Assembly: GCA_032207245.1 (NCBI GenBank)
Contig: CM063502.1
Location: 64,666,544-64,730,543 of the forward strand
Direction of reading: 5' to 3'
Length of the DNA: 64,000 nt
Source: Pardosa pseudoannulata
Taxonomy: Eukaryota; Arthropoda; Arachnida; Araneae; Lycosidae
Shown here one piece after another: positions 11,175 through 22,511 of the stretch; the stretch's first letter is position 1, and each line of letters begins with the position of its first letter. A program made the translations under genes and the position numbers. The notes below the pieces were generated by a model. The model saw only the letters and a program-made list of their open reading frames with translations. It was not told the origin of the DNA and did no database searches.

Positions 11175-11546
11175 ATTTCTAATCAACTGTTATGCAATGC
11201 ATCCTTGATTTGCAATAAACACCTTATAATTTTAAGAAGAGATGACATCATTAGGATAAAAATAAATATAGAAATTTTTGAGTGGAGCCATTCTCGCATT
11301 TATAGTCCTCTAAAGTACATGTTTTCTTTTTCTTTTTACAATTCTTACATTTGCTAATGATAAGCAAAAAATGAGACAAGTATTTGAGACTTTCACCAAA
11401 AATGAACTATTTTTCGTTCTCTTATAAAAAATTGTATCATGTATAAATTGCAGAATTTCTCGCTGTATAGAAAAATAACTCTTTCTATACAAACGTCTGA
11501 CATGTACAATGATTTTCCTCAGATATTAACAGGACAGTTTTGATTG

Positions 11547-11690
11547 GGGACCTACGGTCTAATGTTTTCCTACAAAAGATCTTGACCTACTGCTTAATGT
11601 CAGTTCCAAAAACTCATGCCAACAGCGGGATTCAAACACGCAAACTCCGTTATCTAATAGCAGCAACCTATCATTCGACATAGATTAACA
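11547..11690 (-). mobile_element. tRNA-derived SINE, family 1, copy (minus orientation)
   Basis: The plus strand reads GGGGACCTACGGTCTAATG, GACCTACTGCTTAATGTC, CTCATGCCAACAGCGGGATT and CAAACACGCAAACTCC. This is the inverse of tail, body and B-box region in that order. It is diverged, with internal deletions. Confidence 0.65.
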
Positions 11691-12203
11691 CAAAACTAGA
11701 GAATCCAACATATCCGGCACTCAAACACTTTAACTTAAACACACATTTAATGAGATATGAGGAGGTTTTATGTTCCTATGTAATAATTTTTTTAATATGC
11801 TGAATATGAGCCTAAGTATTATGACCCTAAATAGGGCTTGTTCACTAACTTTAACGAGTGGAGTTTCAGGTATTTAGAAAACTAAGCATGTTATATATTA
11901 CAGAAAATTTTTAAAATTCTTTATGGCTGATTCTTTCTGATAAGCTAATATTTTAATAACATATGTGTATTGATTATAGTGAAAAAGTAAGTGCTGATCT
12001 TGTAGCAAAATTAAGTGCTCCAAATGAAACAAATGTTTTTATACATCTTTTCATCTATCCAAAAAAAAAAAAAATTATTCGCGCGTGCTCAACACAGACT
12101 AAACAATAATATATTTGTATAGAGATACAATTTAAAGAGTTTTTTTTTTTTAATTATATGTAATATAGTAAAATATCTCTTAGCACAAAAATATTTACAA
12201 AAC

Positions 12204-12560
12204 GTCGAATGAGCGTTCTTTTAGACATACCAAATGTCCAGAAGACGTCGCCGCGACTTTGCCTTCGGACGTCTGCTTCGACGTCGCAGGGAGGGAAAAT
12301 ATTCCCTTTCGGGTCTCACAGCATTTAACATGATGCCAAACGGATGTCGTAAGATTGTCTTAAATGCGACATCTGTTTATAAACAGCCAGTGGCTTTCCA
12401 TTGGACATTATTCATTTCAAAAGTATGTCAAAAGGACGTCTTAAATTGGACGTATATTTGTAAACCATCGTGAGGAAGTTATGTTTCAAACTGCTTGTAT
12501 GTCCGAGATGCATTTCCCACATTCATTAAACGTCTGTTTCTTGATATCCGGATGTCTTTT
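12204..12560. repeat. Block dense in GACGTC-like motifs
   Basis: Over about 350 bases the words RGAYGTC or GACRTC occur about a dozen times: for example AGAAGACGTCGCC, CTTCGGACGTCTGC, CGACGTCGC, AACGGATGTCG, GCGACATCTG, AAGGACGTCTT and CCGGATGTC. One pair forms an inverted repeat around 12341-12383. The base composition is unlike the AT-rich flanks. This looks like a dispersed or satellite-derived element. The 79-codon ORF here is not taken as a gene. Confidence 0.5.
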
Positions 12561-13817
12561 GATTACCTTCGTATAATGCCCAACCCTTTCGCTCCTAGCA
12601 AAATCACGTTTGATATAATTTCTTTTCTTATGCCAAAGTATTGAGTTAAAAACTAAGAAAACAAATTATGCCTCTAAATACATAAGAGACGAAATGTTCT
12701 GTCCTATCCTTAGCACATTGTTTGGACAAAAGAAAAATAATGAAGACACATGAAGCTAAATTATATCCTTTTTATAATACTTTATTTTTAAATTGCATCT
12801 TTTTGTAAGGAACCAAAATCTAACATTGTTTAAAAAAATATTTTAATATTGGGATATTATACTCATAAGCAGTCCAGCCCTCACCCCGTAAATAAATAGA
12901 AACAGAAGAGATGGTGAAGTAGGAGATGGGAAGAAAATGGGTAGTTTACTGTAACTGGTTAGAAAGTTTTTTTTTAATTACAGATTATAAAGTTCGTGTA
13001 TCATTTTGAACTCTTACAAAATTCTATTAATATTTGTAATTAATTGTCTTTAAGGAATCATTAAATTAAATCATTAATAGTGATCAATTTTAAAAATATT
13101 ATACTTGTTTAAAGTTGACAGATGAAACTAATAATTAAACCAATTAAATGTTGATGAGTTTTCTCGACTTGAATAAGTAAAAAACTTTCAGTTAAAAGTC
13201 TTGTAGTCTTTTTTTTTATATTGATTTTTATTATTTCACTCTCTTTAGACTTCTAAATATTTGTATTATAAATGTACAGATATTTTCAGATTTAATAACT
13301 CAATGATATTTATGAAATAATATCTGAATGAACTTGTGTATATAATAATATCTTGTATATACAATAATTGAAGTAAAAAATAAAGTCAAATTTATTAATT
13401 ATAATTTATCTCAAGTGTTGTCTTCATATTCTTCCTTGCTGGTTCATCTCATCTAAAAGAAAAAGAAAATACATATATGTATATGCACATTTGTACATAC
13501 TCTAAACACATACATATAGTTATATATGCACACAGGTTGATTTTGGGATATTAGCCTGTTGCTTTCAATATAAAATATAATCCCCCCCCCCCTTCCTTCT
13601 AAACTGAAATCTCAGTAGATTCATAGCTTAGCCCCACACATGGAAACTGTATCCTGTTTTTATAACTGCTCCATATAACTGACTAGGGATGAAAAAAGTA
13701 AATATATGCACGATATATCGGTGTAAAATTTATTAAAATGAATATTCTATCCAAAAACTGCAGTCTTGTTTGTTCCCTGGTAAAATCTGATAATTTTAAA
13801 TTTTTACATTCATTTCA
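12561..13817. other. Intergenic, no gene seen
   Basis: AT-rich sequence with a C run at 13582-13591. I see no coding exon or recognisable element. Confidence 0.45.
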
Positions 13818-14083
13818 GCTGCTGCTGCTGTTCCTGCTGCTGCTGTTCCTGCTGCTGCTGTTGCTGTTGCTGCTGTTGCTGCTGCTGTTGTTGCTTCTGC
13901 CGTTCCTGCTCCTGCTGCTGCTGTTGCTGCTTCTGCTGCTGTTGCTGTTGCTGCTTCTGCTGTTCCTACTGCTGCTGTTCCTTCTGCTGCTGTTGCTGCT
14001 TCTGCCGTTCCTGCTGCTGTTGCTGCTGCTGCTATTCTTGCTGCTGCTACTGCTATCGCTGTTGTTGCTGCTCTAGTTGCTGT
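13818..14083. repeat. Imperfect (CTG)n trinucleotide array
   Basis: About 265 bases of CTG units with TTC, TTG and CCG variants. Frames through it read poly-Leu on one strand and Ala/Thr-rich on the other. I treat these as products of the repeat, since no initiating exon or conserved flank supports a protein. Confidence 0.92.
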
Positions 14084-14416
14084 TGGTTGGTTGAATGGAT
14101 TTTTATGGCACTGAGTCCTCATGGGACATTGTGCCAAACAAATAGTTAAAACCTAAAGCTACAAAGATCGGGTCAAAAGAGCTTTAAAAGGATAACAGAA
14201 GATAAAAACAAACGTGTCAAAATACAAAACCACTGTAAAAAGACACAAACCAAAAGTAAATAAATGAATGAGGAATAAAATTCATATGTGAGGGTAAAAA
14301 CAATGTCTTTAAAAAACGGAAAGAGCTTAGGATGAGGCAAATTATTTAAAATACCTTTAATATTAAAAGATGAGGAATTAAAATAATGAATACGATGTTT
14401 TATATACCGGGGACTG

Positions 14417-14505
14417 TCGTTGCTGTTGCTGATCTTACTCCTGTCGTTGCTGCTCTTGTGCTGCTGCTGTTATTGCTGTTGTTGCTGTTGATGCTGCTGC
14501 TATTG
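14417..14505. repeat. Second (CTG/TTG)n array
   Basis: A shorter, more degenerate stretch of the same trinucleotide type, about 340 bases beyond the first array and abutting the 3' side of the LINE ORF1 relic. Confidence 0.8.
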
Positions 14506-14509
14506 TTAG

Positions 14510-14870
14510 TATCAATTTACCGGCCTTGGGATAAGATATGCTGTTTCTTATTTTCATTGTTTGGATTTCTTTCTCCATTTGGCAAGAAGGGCGAGAGTGG
14601 GAGAAAGATCGATGAGCCACTTTGCAGTTCGCACAGAACGGAGTCTTGACAGTTTTCACAGATGTGACCGACTTCTGCGCAAAGGGTAACAACCCCACGG
14701 TATAAAAACTTTGAATGGTCAAACCGTTGGCACTGAAAGAAGCGTAAGGTTTTTGGGATATAACGGCGCAATGGACAACGGAGGTAAGCTGCAGAAATGT
14801 ATGATGGAAGACTTGGGCTATTGAAAGTATTATAGTTTAGTTTTTTGAGTATCTCCACCAATACGAATCG
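14510..14870 (-). pseudogene. Jockey-type LINE ORF1 (gag-like) relic
   Basis: On the minus strand one frame carries RCPLRRYIPKTLRFFQCQRF followed by DHSK. After a frameshift, CANCKVAHRSFSHSRP, EKEIQTMKIRNSISYP and AGKL appear. The pattern R.YIP.PLRC..CQRFGHS, then C..C...H.S.SR.CP....EKEI...K...ISY.EA is how I remember the CCHC zinc-knuckle region of Jockey/I-clade ORF1 proteins, which bind the element's RNA. The frame is shifted between the two halves and the knuckle cysteines are partly lost, so it is dead. The matching ORF2 is not adjacent on this strand. Confidence 0.7.
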
Positions 14871-15645
14871 TGATGCGTCTTACCTAGGTGACTCCTTGGT
14901 CCTTAAATGTAATTCCTAAATCCGAACCCACAGAAACTTCACAATCTTAAATAGCTACGAAAGTTTCCAAAGCAATCGAAGGAGATAGAAATTAAACTAC
15001 CATGCATTTGTGAGGCATTTCACCCTTTCGTGGAGCATTTATTTCTCACTCCACGTTTCCAAACTTTCAAAACAGAGCTGCTAATTTTATTCAATCCATC
15101 GAACAATTGATTACAGCTCAAAACGGAAGAGGGAATCAATCTTCCCATCGTTTCAATAACAAGACCAATATATTATAATGGGTTTTGCACTTCCCACAGG
15201 TGTATTTTATAAGATCGTGTAGGTGGGAAGTAATCTTCCTACGGCCCACGAAAGGGTTAATATGCGATAAACTTCAATCTGCTATCGTGAGACTAAGTAT
15301 AGACTACGATACTTTAAATACTTTACAAACCTCAAACTTCAAGGAGAAAGAGAAATTTCGGACTTACAGATTACTATAGAGTCAAAATAATTTTAATAGA
15401 ATACCTTAATTTTGTTTATAAAATTAGGATTTGGTTATGATTTGATTGGGTAATACATAACGGCTTGTCATTCTGACGGGTATAAAGCAATCGTTTACTG
15501 ATAAAAAAACCCCTCTGGATTGAAGGGCTTTGCCCATATAGTCCAGATACTCCATCACCTTCAAGCAATCGTGATGCTATTCTGGAGATTTCCTCCTGGA
15601 TTTTTACTCCTCATTTCGCACCACTCTCCCTCCTTCCGAGAGAGG

Positions 15646-15646
<1 letters not shown>

Positions 15647-15703
<57 letters not shown>
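15647..15703. repeat. (TA)n microsatellite
   Basis: 57 bases of TA, directly 5' of the truncated LINE ORF2 that follows. Confidence 0.97.
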
Positions 15704-15705
<2 letters not shown>

Positions 15706-15729
15706 ACATCTTCTCTGAGTAACCTGGAT

Positions 15730-16777
15730 TTCTAAATCAATTTGGCTTTAGACAATGCCATAGCACAACAGACCAGTTACTTTAAGTTGTAGAATTCGCT
15801 AGCGAAGGACTACAAAACAAGAAGCCCACTGCCGCACTCTTTTTAGATATTGCAAAGACATTTGACAGCATCACAAACGACAGACTTTGGCGGAAATGGC
15901 GTACAAATTAATTAGCCCCGTGTGCCTGATGCACTTATACACTTATTGAAACACTACCTTTGCAATAGATACTTCAAAGTCCATATCAACAACACCTTTT
16001 CTAACGCTAAACACATTACTGGAGTCCAACAGGGCTGAACCATAGGACCAACTTTATTTAACATATACATAAATGATATTCCGAGATCCAATTTAACTTC
16101 ACTTACTTTATATGTTGACGATATGGCAATCTATACTTCTGCGCACCACATCAATAGTGTGGCTTCGTACATCCAACGTCATCTCTCTCCTCTGGAAATT
16201 TAGTTAGATTAAAATTTGGAACATTAAAATAAATTCTGGGAAATGCCAGGCAATTTATTTTAGTCGATACTTCAAAACTCCTTCCGCGGCTTCAGTTATA
16301 TAACGAAGTAATTGAATGGGAGAACTCTGTCAAATACTTAGGAGTAACGTTAGATAGGCAGCTTACATTTAAACCCCATATAACGAACATCAAAAATAAA
16401 ATTATTGAAAGGAAGGTTGAGCTTCTTTCGCTTTTTTGCGGCCCTCATTTATCTATTGGAAACAAGGTATTACCGTACAAAACAGTACTGCCCGCGGCAA
16501 CTTAAGCATCACCGGTCTGGTCGTTTGCGTTCCCAATTAACTTAGATATTTTGAATCGTATACATAATAAATTAGAGGAATAGCAAGAGCTCCACGAAAT
16601 GAGATCATATGGCGTGATCTTAACATTTTAATTTTTAATGAACTTTGCCGTAAAATTTCCATTAAATTCTATGATAATATTAATAACATTAACAAGGAAA
16701 TAGTTGCTGAACCTCCAAACTGTGATTTCAGGGAAACCAATAATCGTACACAGCCACGAACCGCTATGCTTCCCTAA
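15730..16777 (+). pseudogene. Jockey-type LINE ORF2 (reverse transcriptase) relic, 5'-truncated
   Basis: The relic begins NQFGFRQCHSTTDQLL, then stop, then VVEFASEGLQNKKPTAALFL and DIAKTFDSI. Later the catalytic-loop region reads LYVDDMAIYTS (YVDD in place of YADD). The end is ...RTAMLP and stop at 16775-16777. It is colinear with the minus-strand copy at the right edge of the window (62928-64000), which ends RATMLP, so both belong to one family. Several stops and frameshifts are present: a stop after DQLL, and a frame break after the DIAKTFDSI region. The endonuclease domain and most of ORF2 are missing on the 5' side. Confidence 0.85.
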
Positions 16778-17187
16778 AATCATTTTATTTTCAAAAATTT
16801 TAAAAGTCGTTCAATACATTCACTGGATTAATTTTCTTCGTCGACATTAGATGGCGCCACGATGAAATTTTCTTCCAATGACTTGCTTATGAATGGATTT
16901 TAAAGCTTATCAGAGTCCCTTTTTTGTCATTGAATATAAACTGTTAGATCGAGAATGATGCATTAATGTCTTTCTAAAACGTTCTTCCGTGTTCAATCGG
17001 CTTAAGTGCAGATAGGGATGTATGTTAACTCATTTATTAACATAACCAGGGTTGTAAACGGGGGGGGGGAGAGAGCTAAGTACACGAAGGTCTTGGGTTA
17101 AATTCCCATGGAGCAAGATAATTTTATTGTTCCTATTTTTATATTGTGTTTATAAATATAGTGGTAATTAAGATAGATTTTAATTTC

Positions 17188-17190
<3 letters not shown>

Positions 17191-17279
<89 letters not shown>
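17191..17279. repeat. (TA)n microsatellite
   Basis: 89 bases of pure TA between the LINE relic and the BEL element's left LTR. Confidence 0.97.
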
Positions 17280-17284
<5 letters not shown>

Positions 17285-17371
17285 TAAATAAATTAAACTT
17301 GCTAAACATATACTCCACCCTAAAATCTTTTGAATTTGTTTATAGTTTTATGTTCTTTTTCTGCTCTTTTA

Positions 17372-18273
17372 CCCCCTCTATCCTTTTCCCTATATTTATA
17401 CTGTAGTGTCGGCCATATTAATTTAAGGTTTCTCATATATCTATGTGTATACCAGAGATAATGGGACTTCGGCTCAATATACCCTAAAATTGGTCATGCC
17501 AATGCCAATGCCAATAATAATAAATATATATTTACTCGTATTTACCTATTGGGACAGTATTTTAGTTTATCATAAGCTTTTTTAGGTAGGGGAAACTAGT
17601 AAAAGGGAACTAGATTTATAAATGAATGTAGATAAGTTGTACAAAACCCCGAAGACGGTCCCTTTTAGAATATAGTGTTGACGAGCATCCGGTACTCTGA
17701 TACATAAAAGATACCGAAGCAAATATACAGCCAAAAGCCTTCAATACCGCTCAAGAAAATTTTCAGGGGTTTTCAAATCTACGACCAGGGATGAAATCCC
17801 CGTGTGTTCCTTCTTTTATTCCTTTTAATCCGTACTTTAAAATGACCACTGGGACTACAGTTGATACCCTCAGGCAAGGAGTCGAATTAATTAAACCTTT
17901 TGAGCTCTTGCGGCCAGTTTAGGAAATTGCGAACTAAAAGGGGTGCTCCTAATGAAGACAGGCTTTCAAAGGATTTTCTTAGATTTGTCTCAGAGATTTT
18001 CCCATGTTTTCTTAGCGTCAGTTCACCGAAAACAAAACTAACTAAATAGAAAATAAAAGGTAGTTCTCTTACCTTTTATTGTTGATCTCGCCTGGGGGAC
18101 CGTGTCGATTCAAACAGCTGCAAAAGTTCTAATGATTTTGTATATTAATATTTATTTAGAACAAAACGTTACTCACACCATTACAAACACTTAGAACAAA
18201 AAACATACATAGTTCCATCTACTAAATCAAAACAGTTTTTCGTTTCTTCACTTCCGTTCAGTTCAAGAGAGAC
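17372..18273 (-). repeat. BEL/Pao 3' LTR
   Basis: About 900 bases colinear with 22598-23501, differing by scattered substitutions. It contains the AATAAA-bearing block at 18021-18092 and, near its far end, a CCAATGCCAATGCCAATAAT run that looks like a LINE 3' tail. It lacks the outermost ~85 bases that the other LTR has next to the primer-binding site. Its outer edge merges with the LINE and (TA)n region. Confidence 0.85.
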
Positions 18274-18297
18274 CTGACTTCCTTCCCACTTTGCATA
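18274..18297 (-). promoter_or_regulatory. Polypurine tract
   Basis: Minus-strand AAAGTGGGAAGGAAGTCAG abuts the start of the 3' LTR. This purine run at this position is the primer for plus-strand DNA synthesis in LTR retrotransposons. Confidence 0.7.
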
Positions 18298-18333
18298 CTT
18301 AAAAAGGATGCAATCAAAGTCACTTCTCAGGCG

Positions 18334-18936
18334 TTATAAGCCAGAATGGCTCGTTCTTTTGTGATGTTCTAAGATAAGAGAAGGAATAACAGGATGCTTG
18401 CTAGGCAACACAATTGAATATTTGAAATTATCAGTATCTTCCCGCTGTACAAAACGCGTTGTCACGCGAATCATAACCTTTTCATCAAGTTGAGGGCATA
18501 GTGGTTTTAAAACAGGATTATTGATTTCGACAAATACTTCGCGCTGTATACGTCTAAGCAGCATCAATTCTGCTCCTTTAATTTCTTCAACAGTTAAGTT
18601 AGAATAACAACGTTCTGATTTGTGATTCGTGGTATTTTTCAGAAAGCGTCGCATCCAAGCGATGACACTTATTAACTTCAGATACGAAGAAAATCTATTG
18701 TAATACCATGTTAATTCCTTTTCTGTATCGACCAATACAGTTTTCCTTCTTTCTTGGTTCAAAACTTCTTTATCAGCTGTAATCTTAGATTTTGGCCACT
18801 CTGTCTTGGAAGACCTTAACCAGGTAGGACCTTGCAGCCATTCCGTCAGGTACCGAATTGTACTTCATCTAGTGGGAGCATCAGCTGGATTGAGATTCCC
18901 AGGTACATGGTACCAGTCCTCAGGATTAGATAGCTC
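18334..18936 (-). pseudogene. BEL/Pao region between RNase H and integrase, truncated
   Basis: The frame reads past LSNPEDWYHVPGNLNPADAPTR to EWPKSKITADKEVLNQERRK, and on through YLKLISVIAWMRRFL to PSLILEHHKRTSHSGL, then stop. HVPG.LNPAD.PTR and the LI...H...HSG ending are typical of the BEL linker and the HHCC zinc finger at the integrase N-terminus. The frame ends at that finger, so the DDE core is absent. The start at 18762 is not a true protein start; it is a polyprotein segment. Confidence 0.82.
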
Positions 18937-19314
18937 TCAAATTTCTTTCACTCTGTTAGCAATGAATGTCGCCCACTGTTCATCTCTTTTTATCGAACTA
19001 AGTGCATTGCTGGAATCAGTCCAATAGAACGTTTCAATATCAGGTCTCTTCATATCTTTCTTGACCTCTGCAGCTAGTTGAGCAGCAATCAAACATGCTA
19101 ATATCTCTAGTCTGGGAATTGTGATTTTTTTTACAGGAGCTACTCTATTTTTGACTCTAACAAAGGCGCATGACACAGATTCTCCAGTTTCAGCTCGGAG
19201 GAAAATACAAACTGCATAGACATTCTTACTCGCATCAGCAAACACATGTAAACTGCAATGTTTCAATGTTAAAGTATTTGGCATCATCCATCTGGGTATG
19301 TTAATATTTATCAA
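18937..19314 (-). pseudogene. BEL/Pao RNase H domain segment
   Basis: It contains HVFADASKNVYAVCIFLR, RVAPVKKITIPRLEILACL, FYWTDSSNALSSI and FIANRVKEI. The ADAS, E (in PRLE) and TDS acidic residues of the RNase H active site are all visible. This domain removes the RNA strand during reverse transcription. It is open over 125 codons. Confidence 0.88.
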
Positions 19315-19319
19315 AAAAT

Positions 19320-19741
19320 TTAATTGATTTTCCTAGTTAAGAAATTTTTTATTATATCAACTGGCAATTCCTTATCCCATGATATTTTCAGTTTCCAGCA
19401 TTCTTGAAGCAATATCTTTCGCAACAACGTAAAGGTACAAACGATTCCGAGTGGATCGTAAATTTGCTGCACGACAGCCAATATTTTCCTCTTTGTAATC
19501 TGAAAATTATCAGATGTATGCCGTGTTGAATTACAGCTCAACACATCTTTCTGTACGTTCCACAATAGTCCTAAGATTGATATCAAATTGTTTTCTTCAT
19601 CTTGCTTCTCTGCATCAGCACCGGGTATATTTGAGGAAGTCTCTAATTTCGAATAATTACTTTGCCAACCTCTTAAATCGAATTTTCTTGCAAGAAATAA
19701 TTCCTTTGACTGTTCAACAAATGTGTCGTACTCTTTGTTGA
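19320..19741 (-). pseudogene. BEL/Pao reverse transcriptase, C-terminal part
   Basis: It reads DDNCLASFNKEYDTFVEQSK, then ARKFDLRGWQSNYSKLETSS. In the next frame segment come ISILGLLWNV, KRKILAVVQQIYDPLGIV and LLRKILLQECWKL. The residues before DDN, where the family has a Y-V-D-D-like catalytic loop, are disrupted by a stop. The thumb and connection (YDPLG...P....K...Q..W) are recognisable. It is joined to the RT N-terminal part by a frameshift. Confidence 0.82.
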
Positions 19742-19892
19742 AACTAGCAAGACAATTGTCATCCTAAAAGGAATCTTATAAGACTGACGCAGTATCTTTA
19801 ACACAAGAAGGAGCTTTCTCTAAATGGTGTTTAAGAGTGGCACATAACAAAAATGGACTGAATGTAAGTCCGAATACAACACGACAGTGTCG

Positions 19893-20219
19893 TCAGATTT
19901 TTTTTAACTTATTGTGGTCACCATCTTCCATCCACAGAAATTTGAGATAATTTCTTTCACGTTTGCAAACTCTAATTTGTAAGAATGCTTGTTTAATATC
20001 GGCGGTAACAGCAAAGTCTTTCATGCGAAATCGAGTTAAAATTACGGGAATAAGTTCTAGAAGATTAGGACCTTTGGCGATACAGTCATTTAAGGACGGA
20101 CAATTTTTCAGGTGTGCCGAAGCATCAAATACCGGTCGGATCTTCGTAATAGCTGAATTCTTTACCACTGCTGTATGCGGTAAATAATGTCCCAGTTTTG
20201 CTTCATCATCTTTCTTCAA
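19893..20219 (-). pseudogene. BEL/Pao reverse transcriptase, finger and palm part
   Basis: Signatures are GHYLPHTAVVKNSAITKIRP, VFDASAHLKNCPSLNDCI, KGPNLLELIPVILTRFRMKD and FAVTADIKQAFLQIRV, then LKFLWMEDGD. The ADIKQAF aspartate is the first catalytic Asp. This copies the element's RNA to DNA in virus-like particles. A frameshift follows. Confidence 0.88.
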
Positions 20220-20496
20220 TTACTATATCCTTCAACCAATTTTGTAGAACATTTTGATAAGCTTCAAATATGGTAGCTGCTTTCCATTTTCTAATTGTAG
20301 TTTTTAACCTTCTTTCGGCCAATTCTTTCCCATCAGGAAGTGTGGTAGGTAGTTGGAGCCAAGGCAATGTTATTTCATACCTCCCTTCATCGTTAATTTT
20401 GAGACTGTGTTGAAAATGCTCATAAGCAGCTTCGTGAAATTCTTTCATATTTTGCCTTTCAAAGGGTCTAGAATTCCTATTCGTTCTAAATTCCAC
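20206..20496 (-). pseudogene. BEL/Pao segment between protease and reverse transcriptase
   Basis: A 96-codon open stretch with GRYEITLPWLQLPTTLPDGK and LAERRLKTTIRKW. It is the usual linker before RT (GRY.V.LPW......LPDN...A..RL). It overlaps the next frame by about 14 bases, which shows the frameshift. Confidence 0.78.
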
Positions 20497-20547
20497 ATCG
20501 GAAAGATTAATATTACCAGCTAATAAAGATATGATCGATAGATAGGA

Positions 20548-21000
20548 TTAAGTTATTTGAGGAACTTTGAGCATCAACGTCCATCCCAAATGTGTACCAA
20601 CAGCTACAGGTCCATGTGGTAAATAGTGAATTTTCCCATTTAGCAATGTTCCTGCCACATCGGCGCCTATGAGTAGATGGACTTCCGATCTAAATGCTAA
20701 TGAGAACTCATTATCACGATCAGTCAGCTTTATGCCTCTTTTATGTAGATCTGTCATCCAAGATCCATGAGGAATCTTCGATATATCGCCACATATTTTT
20801 TCTTGCTCTAGAACCTCAAAATCACAGTTGTACTTCTCATCTAAGCTAATTAAGAATACCTTAAAATGGCGATGTTTCTGTTGAGGGGATTCAAGGCCAC
20901 CAAATAAACTATGGACTATACGAATTTCTCCTAAACTTTCACATTTTAACAATTTAACAGCTTTGGAACTTATATAGGACCTTTGACTACCAAGTATCAA
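20548..21000 (-). pseudogene. BEL/Pao aspartic protease segment
   Basis: The frame begins just after the active-site triad (GSQRSYISSKAVKLL) and ends LLIGADVAGTLLNG, GPVAVGTHLGWTLMLKVPQI, which is the DUF1758/A17-type protease tail that cleaves the polyprotein. The active-site Asp-Thr lies in the upstream frame (ends RALLDT at 21000). A short tandem repeat of TACTTGA at about 20997-21011 puts a stop and frameshift exactly at the catalytic site. Confidence 0.82.
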
Positions 21001-21317
21001 GTATCAAGTAGAGCTCGCATGACATATCTCCCCTTCTGACCTCTAATGTATACTTGTAATGTTTGTAACAACCCCCCAGATGAACTAGACTGACTAGCCA
21101 ACGTCTGACTTTTCGACTGGCCACATTCCAAATTTTCATCTGATTTAGGAGCCTCAAATTTAGATTCAGAGGGAGGATTTGGACACATGATTATACAATG
21201 AATTTTATCACACAGAAAATATTGTATTTTACTCTTACATTGTTTCGATACATGGCCTCTCTTTAGACATCGGAAACAACATCCGGCTTTTTTTTGCAAG
21301 TTCGAGTTTTTCTTCAA
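20997..21317 (-). pseudogene. BEL/Pao gag C-terminus: zinc knuckle and start of protease
   Basis: The CCFRCLKRGHVSKQCKSK segment holds a CX2CX4HX4C zinc knuckle, the nucleocapsid RNA-binding motif. The second knuckle appears decayed. The frame ends at the protease RALLDT, where it stops. It is part of the gag-pol polyprotein. Confidence 0.82.
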
Positions 21318-21365
21318 TATTCATTTTTTCGCTTTATTACACTCTTGTGAATAATGTTTTTTCTC

Positions 21366-21590
21366 TCAAAAAATACATCTTTTTTCATCATTTAAGTTTG
21401 CGTTAAAAAGCCCTGCAGCGGTTGAGACTTTACTTTTATTCCCATCAAAATACTGCTTATTTGTTTTCTTATGTGTATCTCTACCACCGTCAAAAGTGCT
21501 CCTAGCAATCGCTAATCTTAACTCCCCTTCATCTTCCGATTTCAGAAATTCCATTAGAATATCCAGTTTATTAATTTTGTCTTCTCCCAT
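21366..21590 (-). pseudogene. BEL/Pao gag middle segment
   Basis: 74 codons continuing gag: INKLDILMEFLKSEDEGELR then LAIARSTFDGG. It is separated from the large gag frame by frameshifts around 21600-21710 and from the zinc knuckle by a break near 21340. No further domain is seen. Confidence 0.65.
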
Positions 21591-21711
21591 TTTCTTTGTC
21601 TTTTACTAAGAGAGAACTAACATGCCGTTCCCATATCTTTAAAATATCCTCTCGAAAACAACTCTCAGCAAGAGGATATAACATAGCTGCATATTTGTCT
21701 GAAGTGAAGCC

Positions 21712-22428
21712 TCATGTACCCAAAGCTCTTAAATGCACTTCAATTTTATCATATAACTTCACAACATTACTCTTATTATGATTCAAAACCAAATTCAACA
21801 ACTCTCGTACGTATACTTCTATCAACAACTCATCTTTGCCGAAGAGAGATTTCAAACATGCAATTGCTAATGAGTAATTTTCGCCAGTAGTCGGGAAACT
21901 CTCAACAAGGTCACGAGCTCGGGATTTTTCTGTAGTACTTTGTAAAAGATAAACAAATTTATCCTCATTCGATAATTCTGGGTCTTCATGTATTTTCTTA
22001 AATATAGACCAAAATTTCAGCCAATTTTTAATCGATCCGTTAAATTTCTCTAATTCTAATTTTGGCAATCTAACAGTTTTTTTATTTACCGCTTCAAGGC
22101 TGGCCATATTAGAAGAAATCTGTTTACTAGTTTCATTTTGAATTGGTTTAGCTCTTATTTTTAAAGTAATATACTTATCTGTGTAACACGATATACTTTC
22201 GTATTCTTTGTAGTAAACATTCTGTTCTACCGAGTTATCTTTAATCAATAAACTGAGTATTTCATTATCTGCCGTTTGCAGATTCTGATATTTATCGCTC
22301 AGAAGCGAAAACGAAATTTCAATTTCTTCAATATCAATTGGTTTAGCTTTTAAAGCTTCTTCGAGTCTATTTGCATCTTTTATGAAACTAGTGGGTAACG
22401 GTGTTCTAACTTTCATTAAGTTATCCAT
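21712..22428 (-). pseudogene. BEL/Pao gag N-terminal part (DUF1759-like)
   Basis: The longest open frame of the element, 238 codons from an ATG 70 bases inside the primer-binding site. RLPKLELEKFNGSIKNWLKF, then FVYLLQSTTEKSRARDLVES and IACLKSLFGKDELLIEVYV, match the F.G....W..F...F...I......S...K...L......G.A...I pattern of BEL gag. It forms the particle coat. A frameshift ends it at ALGT. Confidence 0.88.
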
Positions 22429-22491
22429 AATTACTTAATACTAAAATAATAATTCAGTATTTCAAGATATCACCGTCATTTTAAAAACCGG

Positions 22492-22510
22492 CATCCCTGT
22501 TTGGGCGCCA
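22492..22510 (-). promoter_or_regulatory. tRNA primer-binding site
   Basis: Minus-strand TGGCGCCCAAACAGGGATG follows the 5' LTR directly. TGGCGCC is complementary to a tRNA 3' end (GGCGCCA) and is where minus-strand DNA synthesis starts. The tRNA species is not decided here. Confidence 0.75.
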
Positions 22511-22511
22511 A

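Noticed and set aside
13738..14137. Poly-Leu (plus) and Ala/Thr-rich (minus) ORFs of over 110 codons
   Set aside because: They are translations of an imperfect CTG array with no conserved flanks or splice support.
15520..17406. ORFs with long Ile-Tyr runs (also at 26492, 31030, 31171, 53214, 53236 and 56327)
   Set aside because: They are translations of (TA)n microsatellites.
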